Positions 36,144 to 46,538 of a DNA stretch of 64,000 nt are shown here, piece after piece. Position numbers and translations under genes: made by a program. Numbering within the stretch: the first letter of the stretch is position 1; each line of letters begins with the position of its first letter. The DNA comes from Paralithodes platypus (Eukaryota; Arthropoda; Malacostraca; Decapoda; Lithodidae): positions 21,446,811 to 21,510,810 of the forward strand of contig CM064481.1 of assembly GCA_032716605.1 (NCBI GenBank), given 5' to 3'. Below the pieces are notes generated by a model. It was not told the origin of the DNA. It searched no databases and saw only the letters and a program-made list of their open reading frames with translations.

Positions 36144-36262
36144 ACAAGTGAGGCAGCTCTGAATAGGGCTGCCTGGAGCGCCGCTATAAGGACTTGAGAC
36201 CGGAACCGCACTCCGTGTGGAGCATTCGGTCTTTAAATTTGTGTATGTATGTATGTATGTAT
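36144..36262 (+). repeat. Short repeat cassette with (TATG)n tail, copy 1
   Basis: GCTGCCTGGAGCGCCGCT..., TCTTTAAATTTG and (TATG)n recur in similar form at 45226-45345. It is probably the 3' end of a SINE or LINE; GGGTTCAGACC at 36101 is box-B-like. Confidence 0.6.
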
Positions 36263-39200
36263 ACCCCCTGGGGGTAAGGGAGTAGAATATGCCCCACGTG
36301 CCTCCTGCGTGTAGTAAAAGGCAACTAAAGAGGTTGGGTCGGTGGGCTTGCGACCCTCCACCCGTGCATATTTTTACAGCAATGAATAACAAACAAACGG
36401 CCTTGGAAGTGGACGGACCTAATGTTGACGAACTCCGACCTATCATGGACAGTCTAAGGATTGCGACTTGGAATGTAAGAGGATTGAATGATAGCACAGA
36501 AGAGAGAGAGGTCCTGGAAGTGTTAGCGAATGCCAGGCTGGATGTATGCAGAGTGACTGAGACCAAATGGAGGGGTAGGCCTACATGTGTGAGAGAGTGA
36601 GAGTGTGGAATGGGTGTGGGTGTGGGTGAGAATGAGGGAGCGAAAGAATGTGCGTGTTTGTCTGGAAGTAACAAATAGAAGGAGCATGTAAGAGACTATG
36701 GTTCTGTGGGTGCAAGGATCGTGTGGGTGAGAATGAAAGTATAGGAATACAAACGTGAGTGGTTGTGTGTGTGTGTGTGCTCCGACAGAGGATAAAACTG
36801 TAAGGGAGAAAGAAGAGTTCTGGGTGCATGTTGATGCATGCTTGGATAAGTTTGGCAAGAGCGAAAGAATATTTCTGATTGGAGATATGAGTGGGAAGGT
36901 GGGTGATTGAAAAGTTGATGGAGTGGTGGGAGGGTGAGGTGTACCGTCAGAGGTGAATGAGAATGGTAGTGCATTTGTGAACGTATGTGTGGAGAAGAGG
37001 CTGTGGATAGCCAACACCTTCTTTCGACACAGAATGATACACAGGTACACATGGATAATGGTGTGGAGGAGGAAAGATTATACAGTGGTGGAACGAAAGG
37101 CACTGATTGATTATACAGTATACAGTATGTGTGGATGAACGAATGAAGAATTCTGTGCTGGATGCTAGGGTGTATAGGGGTATGGTGGGGGGGTCTGTCT
37201 GATCATTATGCAGATAGTAGCTAAAACTGGGAGACAAAAGAAGTGGGTGAGAAGAGCTGGAAGGAGGCGAGAGGAAATTGGAATGGCGAGGAGAGTGGAG
37301 AGGTCGCAGGAGGAGGAGATCAGGGAAGAGTTCAAGAGAGCAGTAGAAAGACAACTAGGTAGGTTTGACCTGGAGGGTATGAAGGAGGTGAAGAAAGTGT
37401 TTAAGGAAGAGATATGTGCAGCATATGAGGAGGTGTGTGGAGTAAGGAAAAGAGGGAGGGAGTGAAGGGTACAGCATGATGGACTGAAGAGGCAAATATA
37501 GCTGTTGAAGACAAGACAAAAGCGTATAGAGAGTGTTTGGGTAGTAAAGGAATTGAAGATTTGAAGAGACGGAAAAGAGCGATCGAGATACTTGGAGAAA
37601 AAGAGAGTAGTGAAGGAAAGTTAGAGAAGAGCAGATGAGGAATTTGAAAGGAATCTGAGTGTAAAATGGAGGGAGTGTAAGAAACTGTTCTGGAAAGAGG
37701 TCACGACAGTAAGGGAAGGTAGCAAGGGAAATAGAAAGGGTGTGAAAGATACGAATGGGCGAGTGTTAGCCGAGAAGTAAGAGAGAGTCGAAAGATGGAG
37801 GGAGTACTTCAACGAATTGCTGAATGTAAGGAATGAAGCACCAGCAAACATAGTTAGATGGGATATGGGAGGGAGAAGTAGTGGAGAGGAGGTGGGGATC
37901 AGGAGGTGTGAAGCCATGAAAAGAGTAAAGGTGGGGAAAGCATCGGGAATAGATGGAGTGTGTGGGGAAATGCTGAGGTATGGTGGTGAGATAGTGATCA
38001 AATGGGTATGGAAAATGTGTAAACTAGCATGGGAGAAGGGGAGTGCACCTGATGACTGGAAGACAGGCATAATAGTCTCCCTGTATAAGGGTAAAGGAGA
38101 AAGAGGAGTATGTGGTAACCACTGGGGAATATGTCTTCTAAGTGTAGTAGGGAAGGTGTACAGTAGGGTAGTGATTGAGAGAGTGAGAGCAAGAACAGAG
38201 AAATGGATAGGTGACGAGCAGGGCGGGTTTAGGAAGGGAAGAGGATGCGTAGATCTGATTTTTGCCCTGAAATGTGTTGTGGAGAAATATCTGGAGAAGC
38301 AACAAAAACTGTATGTTGTCTTTATGGACTTGGAGAAGGCCTATGACAGAGTGGATAGAGAAGGTATTTGGAAAGTACTGAGAATATACGGAGTAGATGG
38401 CAAGTTGCTGAAAGCAGCGAAGAGCATGTATGAGGGTGCAAAGGGGTCAGTACGTGTGGAGAATAAGCAGAGCGAGTTCTTTGATCTTAATGTTGGGTTG
38501 AAACAGGGGTGTGTCATGTCCCCATGTTTTATTAATATATATATGGATGGAGTCATGAAAGAAATACAAGGTAGAGCAGTGGATGTTGGTGTACCGCTGA
38601 TAAAGAAGGGAAACGAGTGAAAGCTACCTGTACTGCTTTTTGCCAAGGATACAGTTCTGATGAGCGATAGTGAATGGGAGTTGCAGGGTCTGGTAAATAT
38701 GTTTGGAATAGTGTGCAAAAAACGGAATCTGAAGGTAAATGTGGGGAAGAGCAAGGTTAGGGTTTTTGAAAGGGGTGCAGCCACAGAGCATGAGGTGAGG
38801 TTGTATGGATGAAGAAGTGCGGGAGAGGGTGTAACAGGAAAAGAGGGATGTAGGAATGCTGAAAGCAGTTACAAGAAATAGGGTGGTCAGCATGGAAGTA
38901 AAGAAGTCCTTGCATGACAGTGTGGTAATCCTGACATTGACTTACGGAAGCGAAGCATGAACGTTGGTGGAGAGACTCAGACAAAGAGTGAGAGGGGTGG
39001 AAATGAGTTACTTGAGAAGTGCATGCGGAGTTACATGGAGGGATAGACAGACGAATGAGGAAGTAAGAGAGAGGTGTGGTGTGGATGTAGATGTGCTGGA
39101 AAGTGTGAAAAGGAACACCTTGAGATGGTTCGGCCATATGGAACGTATGGGAAGCAAGAGAATGACTAAGAGGGTCTACGCAAGTGAGGTAAAAGGACAG

Positions 39201-39371
39201 AGAGGGTAATGTAAACCGAGAGAGAGGTGAAAGGATGGAGTGAAGAAGTATATGACTGAAGGCAGTGCTGGAGGGGCGTCGGCTGACTGGGGACACAGGT
39301 GCATGGGGGTGTTTCATTCGTGGCCACCCCTTCGGGGATCATGGCATCCGGCAATAGATAGATAGATAGAT
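36262..39371 (+). pseudogene. RTE-B LINE, near-full-length but decayed
   Basis: A non-LTR element in recognisable order. The leader has CCTCCTGCGTGTAGTAAAAG, an endonuclease start DSLRIATWNVRGLN...VTETKWRG at 36448-36590, a decayed endonuclease body to about 37200, and a charged linker. The RT at 37817-38620 has GKASGIDGVCGEMLRYGG, WKTGIIVSLYKGKG, DEQGGFRKGRGCVD, FMDLEKAYDRVD and LKQGCVMSPCF. The YADD region is damaged (LFAKDTVLM at ~38634). The C-terminus at 38964-39209 has RGVEMSYLRSACG and LRWFGHMERM. The 3' end is GGCCACCCCTTCGGGGATCATGGC followed by (GATA)n. Many stops and shifts. It belongs to the family of the minus copy at 43300-45125. Confidence 0.88.
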
Positions 39372-39558
39372 GTATGTACAGTCCATCCTCCTATAATGAG
39401 ACTATTTGGGCGGCAGTGCCCGTCGCGCAGTAGAAATTCGCGCTATAGGAATAACAGCTTATATGGAGATAATTCTATATGGGTCTGCGCCCACCAATTT
39501 TGCCCCTTTTTTCCGGATTTCTTGCTAAATAAAACCCTATATTACCTACCAGATATCA

Positions 39559-40045
39559 TTAACACTTCTTTGGCGGTGCGCAACTTATGTCGTGTGAAAT
39601 AAATATGGACTAAGTGGCGGTTCACAACTTATGTTGTGTGCCATTTTCACCACGTAATGTTGCTGAGAGAGAGAGATAAGTGGTGGGAGGAGAGTAGCAA
39701 GCGTATGACTGCTCCAGACCACCGCGGCGGACCTACTGACATGAATCCCACCCTCCCCCACCCTCACGCACTCGCTACACAGGGAATTATGTAGGGAAAC
39801 TACCTAATTACATGGTTTTTGCACTCGTGTTGCGCGATCGTTGCAAGAGAACCAGCAGTCGTACAAGGATGGTTGGGGTGTCATTGGAAAGCTCTGTTTA
39901 TGCCCTTTCAGGGATAGATACTTGTTTTACGCTCTGGGTCTTATTTAGGCATGAAAATGATCACGTAAACAACCCTATTTAGGGTAAAAACACCCCGCTG
40001 GGCGGTACATATAAATTACCGCCTAGGCCGCTCGTAAGGTGTTAA
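39559..40045 (+). mobile_element. TTAA MITE family A, copy 3
   Basis: 487 bp, TTAA-bounded, lying inside element G only 14 bp from the Tigger left end. Sequence is closest to the 25291 copy (GTCGTGTGAAATAAATATGG), i.e. a subfamily distinct from the 8082, 41064 and 59325 copies. Confidence 0.85.
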
Positions 40046-40327
40046 ACCATTAACAAATACACTCGACCCTCGATTTAACGGACCCCGATACAACGGATTT
40101 CGGATACAACGGACTCTGTCCGTAGGCGGACAATCCATCCAGACCGGACCAAATGTCCGTTGCTGGATAGATTTGTCTGCTAGGTGGCAGAGCGAGCGGC
40201 GAGTCTCCCGCCAAAACACAAGCGGCAGCGTCACTCAGTCAGTCTCCGCCTCTCGACCAAGCCATTTTGTCCGTTCGTGAGTTGTGAGTGCTTATTATTG
40301 CCATAGATACGCCTTATTACCTTCGAA

Positions 40328-42605
40328 ATGGGTCCCAAAGAGCAGAAAAGGAAGCGTGTGAACTTTAGTGTGATGCAAAAGCTGGACATAATACGGAAAT
40401 TAGAAGCTGGAACAAGTGTAAAGAGAATAGAGGAGGAGTATGGTATCAAGAAGCAGACGGTATCCGACATCCGCAAGGCCAAGGAGAAGTTGAACAAATA
40501 TGCTACCAGTTATTGTGTTGACGCATCGGCATCCAAAAGTGGTAAAGGTGCCCCACGGAAGCATATGAAGACTGGTACTGGGAAAGACAATTCACTGGAC
40601 GCTGCCGTTATGAAGTCGTATACACAACAACGTTCTAGTGGCCTAAATGTACGTGGGGTGGAAATTCTTGCCGCTGCCACTAAACTTGCTAATCACCTAG
40701 GTGTAGCCAATTTCAAAGGTAGTGATGGGTGGCTGTGGCAGTTTAGGAACCACCATGGTTTATTTAATACAGTTGTGCGAGGAGAGGCTGGCGACGCCGA
40801 CACTGCTTGTATTGAACCTTTTCGTCTCAAGCTGCAGAAATTAATTGAAGATGAAGGCCTAACTCTAACTCAGGTATATAATGGAGACGAGACAGGCATG
40901 TATTGGCGGTCGATGCCTAGGAATACCCAGATTCGCAAGGGTGAAGAGGATGGTAGGGGCAAGGAGAGACTCTCGGCACTCGTCTGTGCAAATGCTAACG
41001 GCTCCCACCGCCTGCGTATAGCTGCTGTGGGAAAGGCTAAGCGCCCTAGAGCTTTCAAGGGTATTAACACCTTACGAGCGGCCTATGCGGTTTATTTATG
41101 TGTACCGCCCAGCGGGGTGTTTTTAGCCAAAATAGGGCTGTTTACGTGATCATTTTCATGCCTAAATAAGACCCAGAACGTAAAACAAGTATCTATCCCT
41201 GAAAGGGCATAAACAGAGCTTTCGAATGACACCATAACGATTCTTGTATGATGGATAGTTTTCTTGCAATAACCGTGCAACGCGAGTGCAAAAAGCAGGT
41301 AATTCGGTACTTTCGGTACATAATTGAGTATGTAGCGAGTGAGAGAGGGAGGAGGGAGCTGAGATTTGTGTCAGTAGGTTCGCCGCGGTGGTCTGGAGCA
41401 GTCATACGCTCGCTAGTCTCCTGCCACCACTTGTCTCTCTCTCTCAGCCACATTACGTGCTGAAATTGCCACTCGAGTTATGTCGAGCGCCGCCACATAG
41501 TCCAGCTTTATTAAATACGACTTAAGTGGTGAGCCGCTAATAAAGGGTTAACATAGAGTTGGACCTACCGCTTATCTACTACAATTAAAAAAAGGCCTGG
41601 TTCACTTCTGCTATATTTGACCATTGGTTATTCCACCATTTCGTGCCAGCAGTTCGGAAATTCCAGGAAGAAGTCCTCAAGATATCTCCTGAGGATGTGA
41701 AAGCTATCCTACTTTTGGATAATGCCCCAGCCCACCCCAGTGCCGATAAACTAGTGAGTGCCGATGGACGTATCCGAGTGTTATATCTCCCGCCAAACAC
41801 TACCTCCGTGATACAACCCATGGACCAGGGGGTTATCAGTGCCTTGAAGCGTCGGTACATCAAACGCTACCTGGACGAGGTGCTTGTCGTCTTAGAGGAC
41901 GAACGTAACGCCCTTCAAGACACACGTGGTGCGAGGACAAAGGCAAATATAAAAGGTTACAACATCCGTGATGCCCTGTACAACATGGCTTACTCGTGGG
42001 CAGATATGAAAGTTTCAGCTTTAGCCAACTCATGGAAAAAACTGCTCATCGGTGAGGACAGCGAGGCTGACTTTGATGGTTTTGACGCGCCCGACTTTCA
42101 TCGACTTCTGCGCAATGCTGGGGAAACTGAGACAACAGTTGGTGATGTTGGTGACTGGATCGACGAAATCGATGCTGCCGAAGGGTACCAGGTCCTATCT
42201 GAGGCAGAGATAGCTGCCTCAGTGGTGGAAGGTGATCAAGATGAGAGCAGCGATGATGATGACGAAATTTCATGCCCTAAAGTTAAGCTTGGTACCCTTC
42301 GTACATATGTTGACGCACTCCTTGACTACACCACCTACAGCACCCTGAAGGCAACGGGGGCTCATTATGCCAACCTAAGGATTCTGCGAGAGTTGATCAT
42401 ACAAGAGCAGCACACAGGAGGACGTCAACAAGAAATCAGCACCTTCTTCGCTCCCAGACGTCCCAACCTCCCCGCCGACCCAGATGACCCCATGCCAGGC
42501 CCTAGTGGTGCAGCCGACCCCGATGAACCTGTGGAAGTCCCTAGTGGTGTGCCAAGGCCCAGTCGGGCACCCATGGAGCTTGGCAGCTCCTCGGACTCGG
42601 ATTAA
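40328..42605 (+). pseudogene. Tigger transposase, split by a MITE and one nonsense codon
   Basis: A CENP-B/pogo-type transposase of about 597 codons once the 484-bp MITE insertion (41068-41551) is discounted; the two halves (40328-41067 and 41552-42605) are in the same frame. The N-terminus has a psq-like helix-turn-helix (KRVNFSVMQKLDIIRKLE...GIKKQTVSDIRKAK), then a CENP-B-type HTH (GVEILAAATKLA, GSDGWLWQFRNHHGL). The catalytic acidic residues are all present: D187 in NGDETGMYW, D303 in LLDNAPAH and D338 in QPMDQG, a D34D spacing. An in-frame TAA at 41586-41588 (codon 259, between YYN and KKAW) is the only nonsense codon. The C-terminus is acidic and proline-rich and ends GSSSDSD. Otherwise well preserved, so inactivation is recent. 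Confidence 0.93.
41064..41551 (-). mobile_element. TTAA MITE family A, copy 4, inside the Tigger transposase
   Basis: Inverted 488-bp copy. TTAA at 41064-41067 and 41548-41551 is the target duplication; the host codons GGT ATT AAC are regenerated across it. Nearly identical to the copies at 8082 and 59325. Confidence 0.92.
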
Positions 42606-42881
42606 CCATTCTGAGTCCTATACCCCTGTAAATAGCTGTACATATTAGTTTAAGGTAAGCAAACCAGCAATTTATTTCAAGTTTATTGTAAAATTATATT
42701 TAAATAGCTAAAAACATGATATGTAAGTGAAACTACCATTGCATTTCTTATTTTATTGTGATTTTATGTGTTCCGTATGAAAAATACAGTACCGTACGGA
42801 CAGGATATCAAGCAACGGACTTTTTCAGGTAACGGACTAGTAACGGTCCCATTTAGTCCGTTAAATCGAGGGTCGAGTGTA

Positions 42882-43299
42882 TTAAAAGACATCACTTACC
42901 TTAAAACTAATGAAGAAAAAGATGATTGTAAATGGCCGATCCGACCTTCGCACTACTGTATATGAAATTCGCACTACACGAGCGCATATAATACGGCGGT
43001 AAATGAAGTGACCGATCGGTCCTAGGAAAGACCTAGAATATATTAGTTCCTAGAATATTTCAAAATCTGAATAAATAATAAATTTGTGAGAAAATGTTTG
43101 AATAAACAATATGGCCACAATTAACAGAATAAAACTCGGGACCCCCCTCGTGTTAAAGGAGATCGTGTTGTAGGAATTTGTGTTATAGGGGGATAGACTG
43201 TACAGTATGTATGTAGGCTACAGTATATGTATAACCTACATATGAAAGTTTGTTTTTTTTTTTGGAGGGGGGGGGGGGATCTTAAATTAGAAATGGCTT
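42882..43299. other. Right part of element G, then unclassified DNA
   Basis: Up to 43200 this is the right part of element G, outside the Tigger. Then come AT-rich sequence and a G-run at ~43265. No gene is seen. Confidence 0.5.
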
Positions 43300-45125
43300 G
43301 AAATCTATCTATCTATCTATCTATCTATTGCCTGACGCCGTGATCCCCGAAGGGGTGGCCACGAACGAACCGCCCTCATGCACCTCTGTCCCCAGTCAGT
43401 CGACGCCCCTCCTTCCAACCAGCACCGCCTTCATCCATATACTTCTTCACTCCATCCTTACACTTCTCTTTCGGTCTACCTCTCCCTCACTGGCCTACCA
43501 CCTCGCTCTCGTACATCTTCTTAGTCATTCTCTCGCTTCCCATACGTTCCACATGGCCGAACCATCTCAAGGTGTTCCTTTTCACACTTTCCAGCATATC
43601 TACCTCCACACCGCACCTTCTTACTTCCTCATTCGTCTGTCTATCCCTCCATGTAACTCCGCACGCACATCTCAAGTAACTCATTTCCACCCCTCTCACT
43701 TTTGGTCTGAGTCTCTTCTCAAACGTCCATGCTTCGCTTCCGTAAGTCAGTGTCGGGATTACCACACTGTCATGCAAGGAATTTTTCACTTCCATACTGA
43801 CCATCCTATTTCTTGTTACTGCTTTCAGCGTTCCTACAACCCTCTTCCCCTGTTGCACCCACTCCCGCACTTCTTCATTCATAGTCCCATCTTTACTCAA
43901 CACGCTGCCCAGATACTTAAATGAGCTGACAATCTCCATAGCCTGACCGTTCAACTTCACCTCACACTCTGTGGCTTCACCCCTTTCGAAGACCATAACC
44001 TTCCTCTTCCCCGCATTTACCTTCAGATTCCGTTTTTCGCATAGTTCCAAACGCATTTACCAGACCTTGTAACTCCCATTCATTATAGCTCATAGGAACT
44101 GTATCATCAGCAAACAGCAGTAGCCTACAGGCAGCTTCCACTCATTTCCCTCCCTTATCAGCGATACACCAACATCTACTGCTCTTCCTTGTATTTCTTT
44201 CATGACTCCATCCATATATACAGTAAACAACCACGGGGACATCACACATCCCTGTTTCAACCCAACATTCAGGTCAAAGAACTTGCTCTGCTCATTCTCC
44301 ACATGTACTGCCGCCTTTGTACCCTCATACATGCTCTTCACTGCTTTCAGCAACTTACTTGCCATCTATTCCGTATATTCTCAGTACTTTCCACATACCT
44401 TCTCTATCCACTCTGTCATAGGCCTTCTCCAAGTCCATAAAGGCAACATACACCCTTTGTTGCTTCTCCAGATATTTCTCCACAACACAATTCAGGGTAA
44501 AAATCTGATCTATACATCCTCTTCCCTTCCTAAAACCTCCCTGCTCGTCACCTATCCATTTCTCCGTTCTCACTCTCACTCTCTCAATCACTACCCTACT
44601 GTACACCTTCCCTACTACGCTTAAAAGGAAAATTCCTCGGTAGTTACCACACACTCCTCTTTCCCCTTTACCCTTATATAGGGGGACTATTATGCCTGTC
44701 TTCCAGTCATCAGGTGCACTCCCCTTCTCCCATGCTAGTTTGCACATTTTCCATACCCATGGATTCGATCACTATCTCACCACCATACCTCAGCATTTCC
44801 CCACTTACTCCATCTATTCCTGGTGCTTTCCCCAACTTCACTCTTTTCATGGCTTCACACACTTCTGACCTCCTGATCCCCACCTCCTTCTCCACTACTT
44901 CTCTTCTCTCTCCAATACCCCATCCAACTATGTTTGCTGGCGCTTCATTCCTTACATTTAGCAACTCGTTGAAGTACTCCCTCCATCTTTCGACTCTCTC
45001 TTGCTTCTCGGCTACCATTATCCCATTCTTATCTTTCACACCCTTACTGTTTCCCTTGCTACCTTCCCTAACTTTCTTGACTTCTTTCCAGAACAGTTTC
45101 TTACACTCCCTCCGTATTGGCTTGA
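43300..45125 (-). pseudogene. RTE-B LINE, 5'-truncated minus copy
   Basis: Reads from 45125 down to a (TATC)n tail (the minus-strand (GATA)n) at 43306-43328. It has the linker ERWREYFNELLNVRNEAP, then RT motifs GKAPGIDGVSGEMLRYGG, WKTGIIVPLYKGKG, DEQGGFRKGRGCIDQ, FMDLEKAYDRVD and LKQGCVMSPWLF. The palm (LLFADD expected) is shifted near 44100. The C-terminus (44056-43487) is intact over 189 codons with SSFKYLGSVLSKDG, TLTYGSEAWTF and TLRWFGHVERM. Better preserved than the plus copy at 36262. The endonuclease is missing. Confidence 0.88.
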
Positions 45126-45225
45126 TACAAGGCAGAAAATTAAGGACATAAGGTTTTTTACTTTGAGTATCGACGTGGGATCAGGTACTCTGGTTCAATC
45201 TCAAAATAAAGACCTTGACAACAGA

Positions 45226-45345
45226 GGTAGCCCTTGACAGGGCCGCCTGGAAAGCTGCCGTTTAGTACACGAGACTGTAACTACACTCTCTGTGGACCAA
45301 ACAGTCTTTAAACTTGTATTTATGTGTATATGTATGTAATGTCTG
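45226..45345 (+). repeat. Short repeat cassette with (TATG)n-like tail, copy 2
   Basis: GGGCCGCCTGGAAAGCTGCC and CAGTCTTTAAACTTG, followed by a TATG-rich tail, match the 36144 cassette. Confidence 0.55.
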
Positions 45346-45544
45346 ACTATAGCATTAGAATAAGCTCTACTTTAGACCAAGAAAAGTAGAGTATACAGCT
45401 GCTATGCATTCGCAATCATAGTAAAAAGGTGAAAGTTAAACAACTGGTACTTTACCGGTATCAAATGACAAATTTAGTCTTTCTTCAAAACTCAAGTAGG
45501 TTAGGTTAGGATTGCTTGATAAATAAACTGTGTATACAATTTAT

Positions 45545-46090
45545 ATATTGTATATATATATATATATATATGTACAGTATATATTTATAGCCGACATACA
45601 TACATGTAAGAATATATGATCTACACATGAGTAGGTTAGTCTCTTTTTTTTCACCTAAGGGCGGCATTCCAGGCAGCTGGTCTTTGGCCTCCCTTTTGAT
45701 CAGTCCTTAATTGGCTGTGAGATCGATTTTTACCACTGGATCCCACGCCATTTTTGGTCTACCTCTCCTTGCGACTCCGTCCACGTTCATAGACTTGCTT
45801 TTCTTAACCCAATTCTTCCCCTCCACTTGTCCATACCATCAAAGTCTACTCCTACGCATCTCCTCACTAATATATACTCTCAATCTCCAAGCACCCTCTG
45901 AGTTCCACACTGTGGGTTCTGTCTCCCATAGCAGACCCACATATCCATCTCACCATCTTCAATTCCTTTCGCTCCATCCTATTCATATATTCCGTCTTGA
46001 CTGGCCAGGTTTCGTTAATATACACCATTACACTTCTAACACAAGTGCTATATACCTCCGTTTTAGTTGTAGAGAGATCCCTTTCATGGT
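45545..46090 (-). pseudogene. RTE-F LINE 3' fragment, copy 1
   Basis: The minus frame from ~46080 reads LSTTKTEVYSTCVRSVMVY, ETWPVKTEYMNRMERKELKMVRWICG and HSVELRGCLEI, an RTE-type C-terminus. The region down to 45545 is the 3' UTR and tail, matching the copy at 62703-63490 (GAGTAGGT.AGTCTC; GGGYGGCATT). Confidence 0.8.
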
Positions 46091-46093
<3 letters not shown>

Positions 46094-46154
<61 letters not shown>

Positions 46155-46182
46155 TGTATATATATATATATACAGTATATCC
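46094..46182. repeat. (TA)n microsatellite
   Basis: About 60 bp of pure TA, then an ACTGTATATATATATATACAGT palindrome. Replication-slippage prone. Confidence 0.95.
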
Positions 46183-46224
46183 ACTTAGTGGAAATGGTAC
46201 TGTAGAGTGGGTCAGTGGAGGCAT

Positions 46225-46314
46225 GCCTGGGAGCCTGGAGGCAGTTTCTTCCATGGCCATCCCTTTTGAGGTACTTCCTGTCGAAGCAGGGCGTCAGATT
46301 GATGATGATGCTAT
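46225..46314 (+). pseudogene. RTE-A 3' end relic, DIRS insertion site
   Basis: TTTCTTCCATGGCCATCCCT, GCAGGGCGTCAGATTGATGATGATG parallels the RTE-A 3' end (TTTCTGTCATGGCCATCCTC ... GGCGTCGGAGATGATG). The DIRS element begins at the end of its GAT tail. Confidence 0.7.
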
Positions 46315-46538
46315 ATTATAGGTTTGACTCCTGTAAGGAGATAAAGAAAACCTAATATTTAGTAGTGGCCCCGTAATCATTGACGAACATGCCTATTACA
46401 TAAGGCATCCTCTTCAAACACTAATCCGCCGTAGTTTGAATCTACCGCGCAGAGCATTTAAAAAACTGAGGAGCCTTCATCATGAGCGCACGCGACCTCA
46501 CTCATGGCTTCAGTCATTATGAATTGGGTTCTCACTAC

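Larger units (their letters stand above)
40060..42879 (+). mobile_element. Tigger (pogo superfamily) DNA transposon, nearly complete
   Basis: Perfect ~24-bp terminal inverted repeats starting CACTCGACCCTCGATTTAAC at both ends, flanked by TA (40058-40059 and 42880-42881). Net of the MITE A at 41064 it is about 2.34 kb and holds a single transposase gene. Long 5' and 3' UTRs with a CGATACAACGGATTTCGGATA subterminal repeat. It sits inside element G. Confidence 0.95.
39379..43200. mobile_element. Tigger-like element G, host of two nested insertions
   Basis: The left end CAGTCCATCCTCCTATAA and reverse-complemented right end CAGTCTATCCCCCTATAA are inverted repeats (two mismatches in 18), each flanked by TA (39377-39378 and 43201-43202). 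Removing the MITE A (39559-40045) and the Tigger (40060-42879) leaves about 510 bp of non-coding DNA, so G is a MITE-like pogo/Tigger relative. Without these ends the nest would be easily overlooked. Confidence 0.8.

Noticed and set aside
36447..36600. Host gene of the craniofacial-development-protein-2 type
   Set aside because: Such annotations usually derive from LINE endonuclease domains; here the domain sits in an RTE-B element with RT and a (GATA)n tail.
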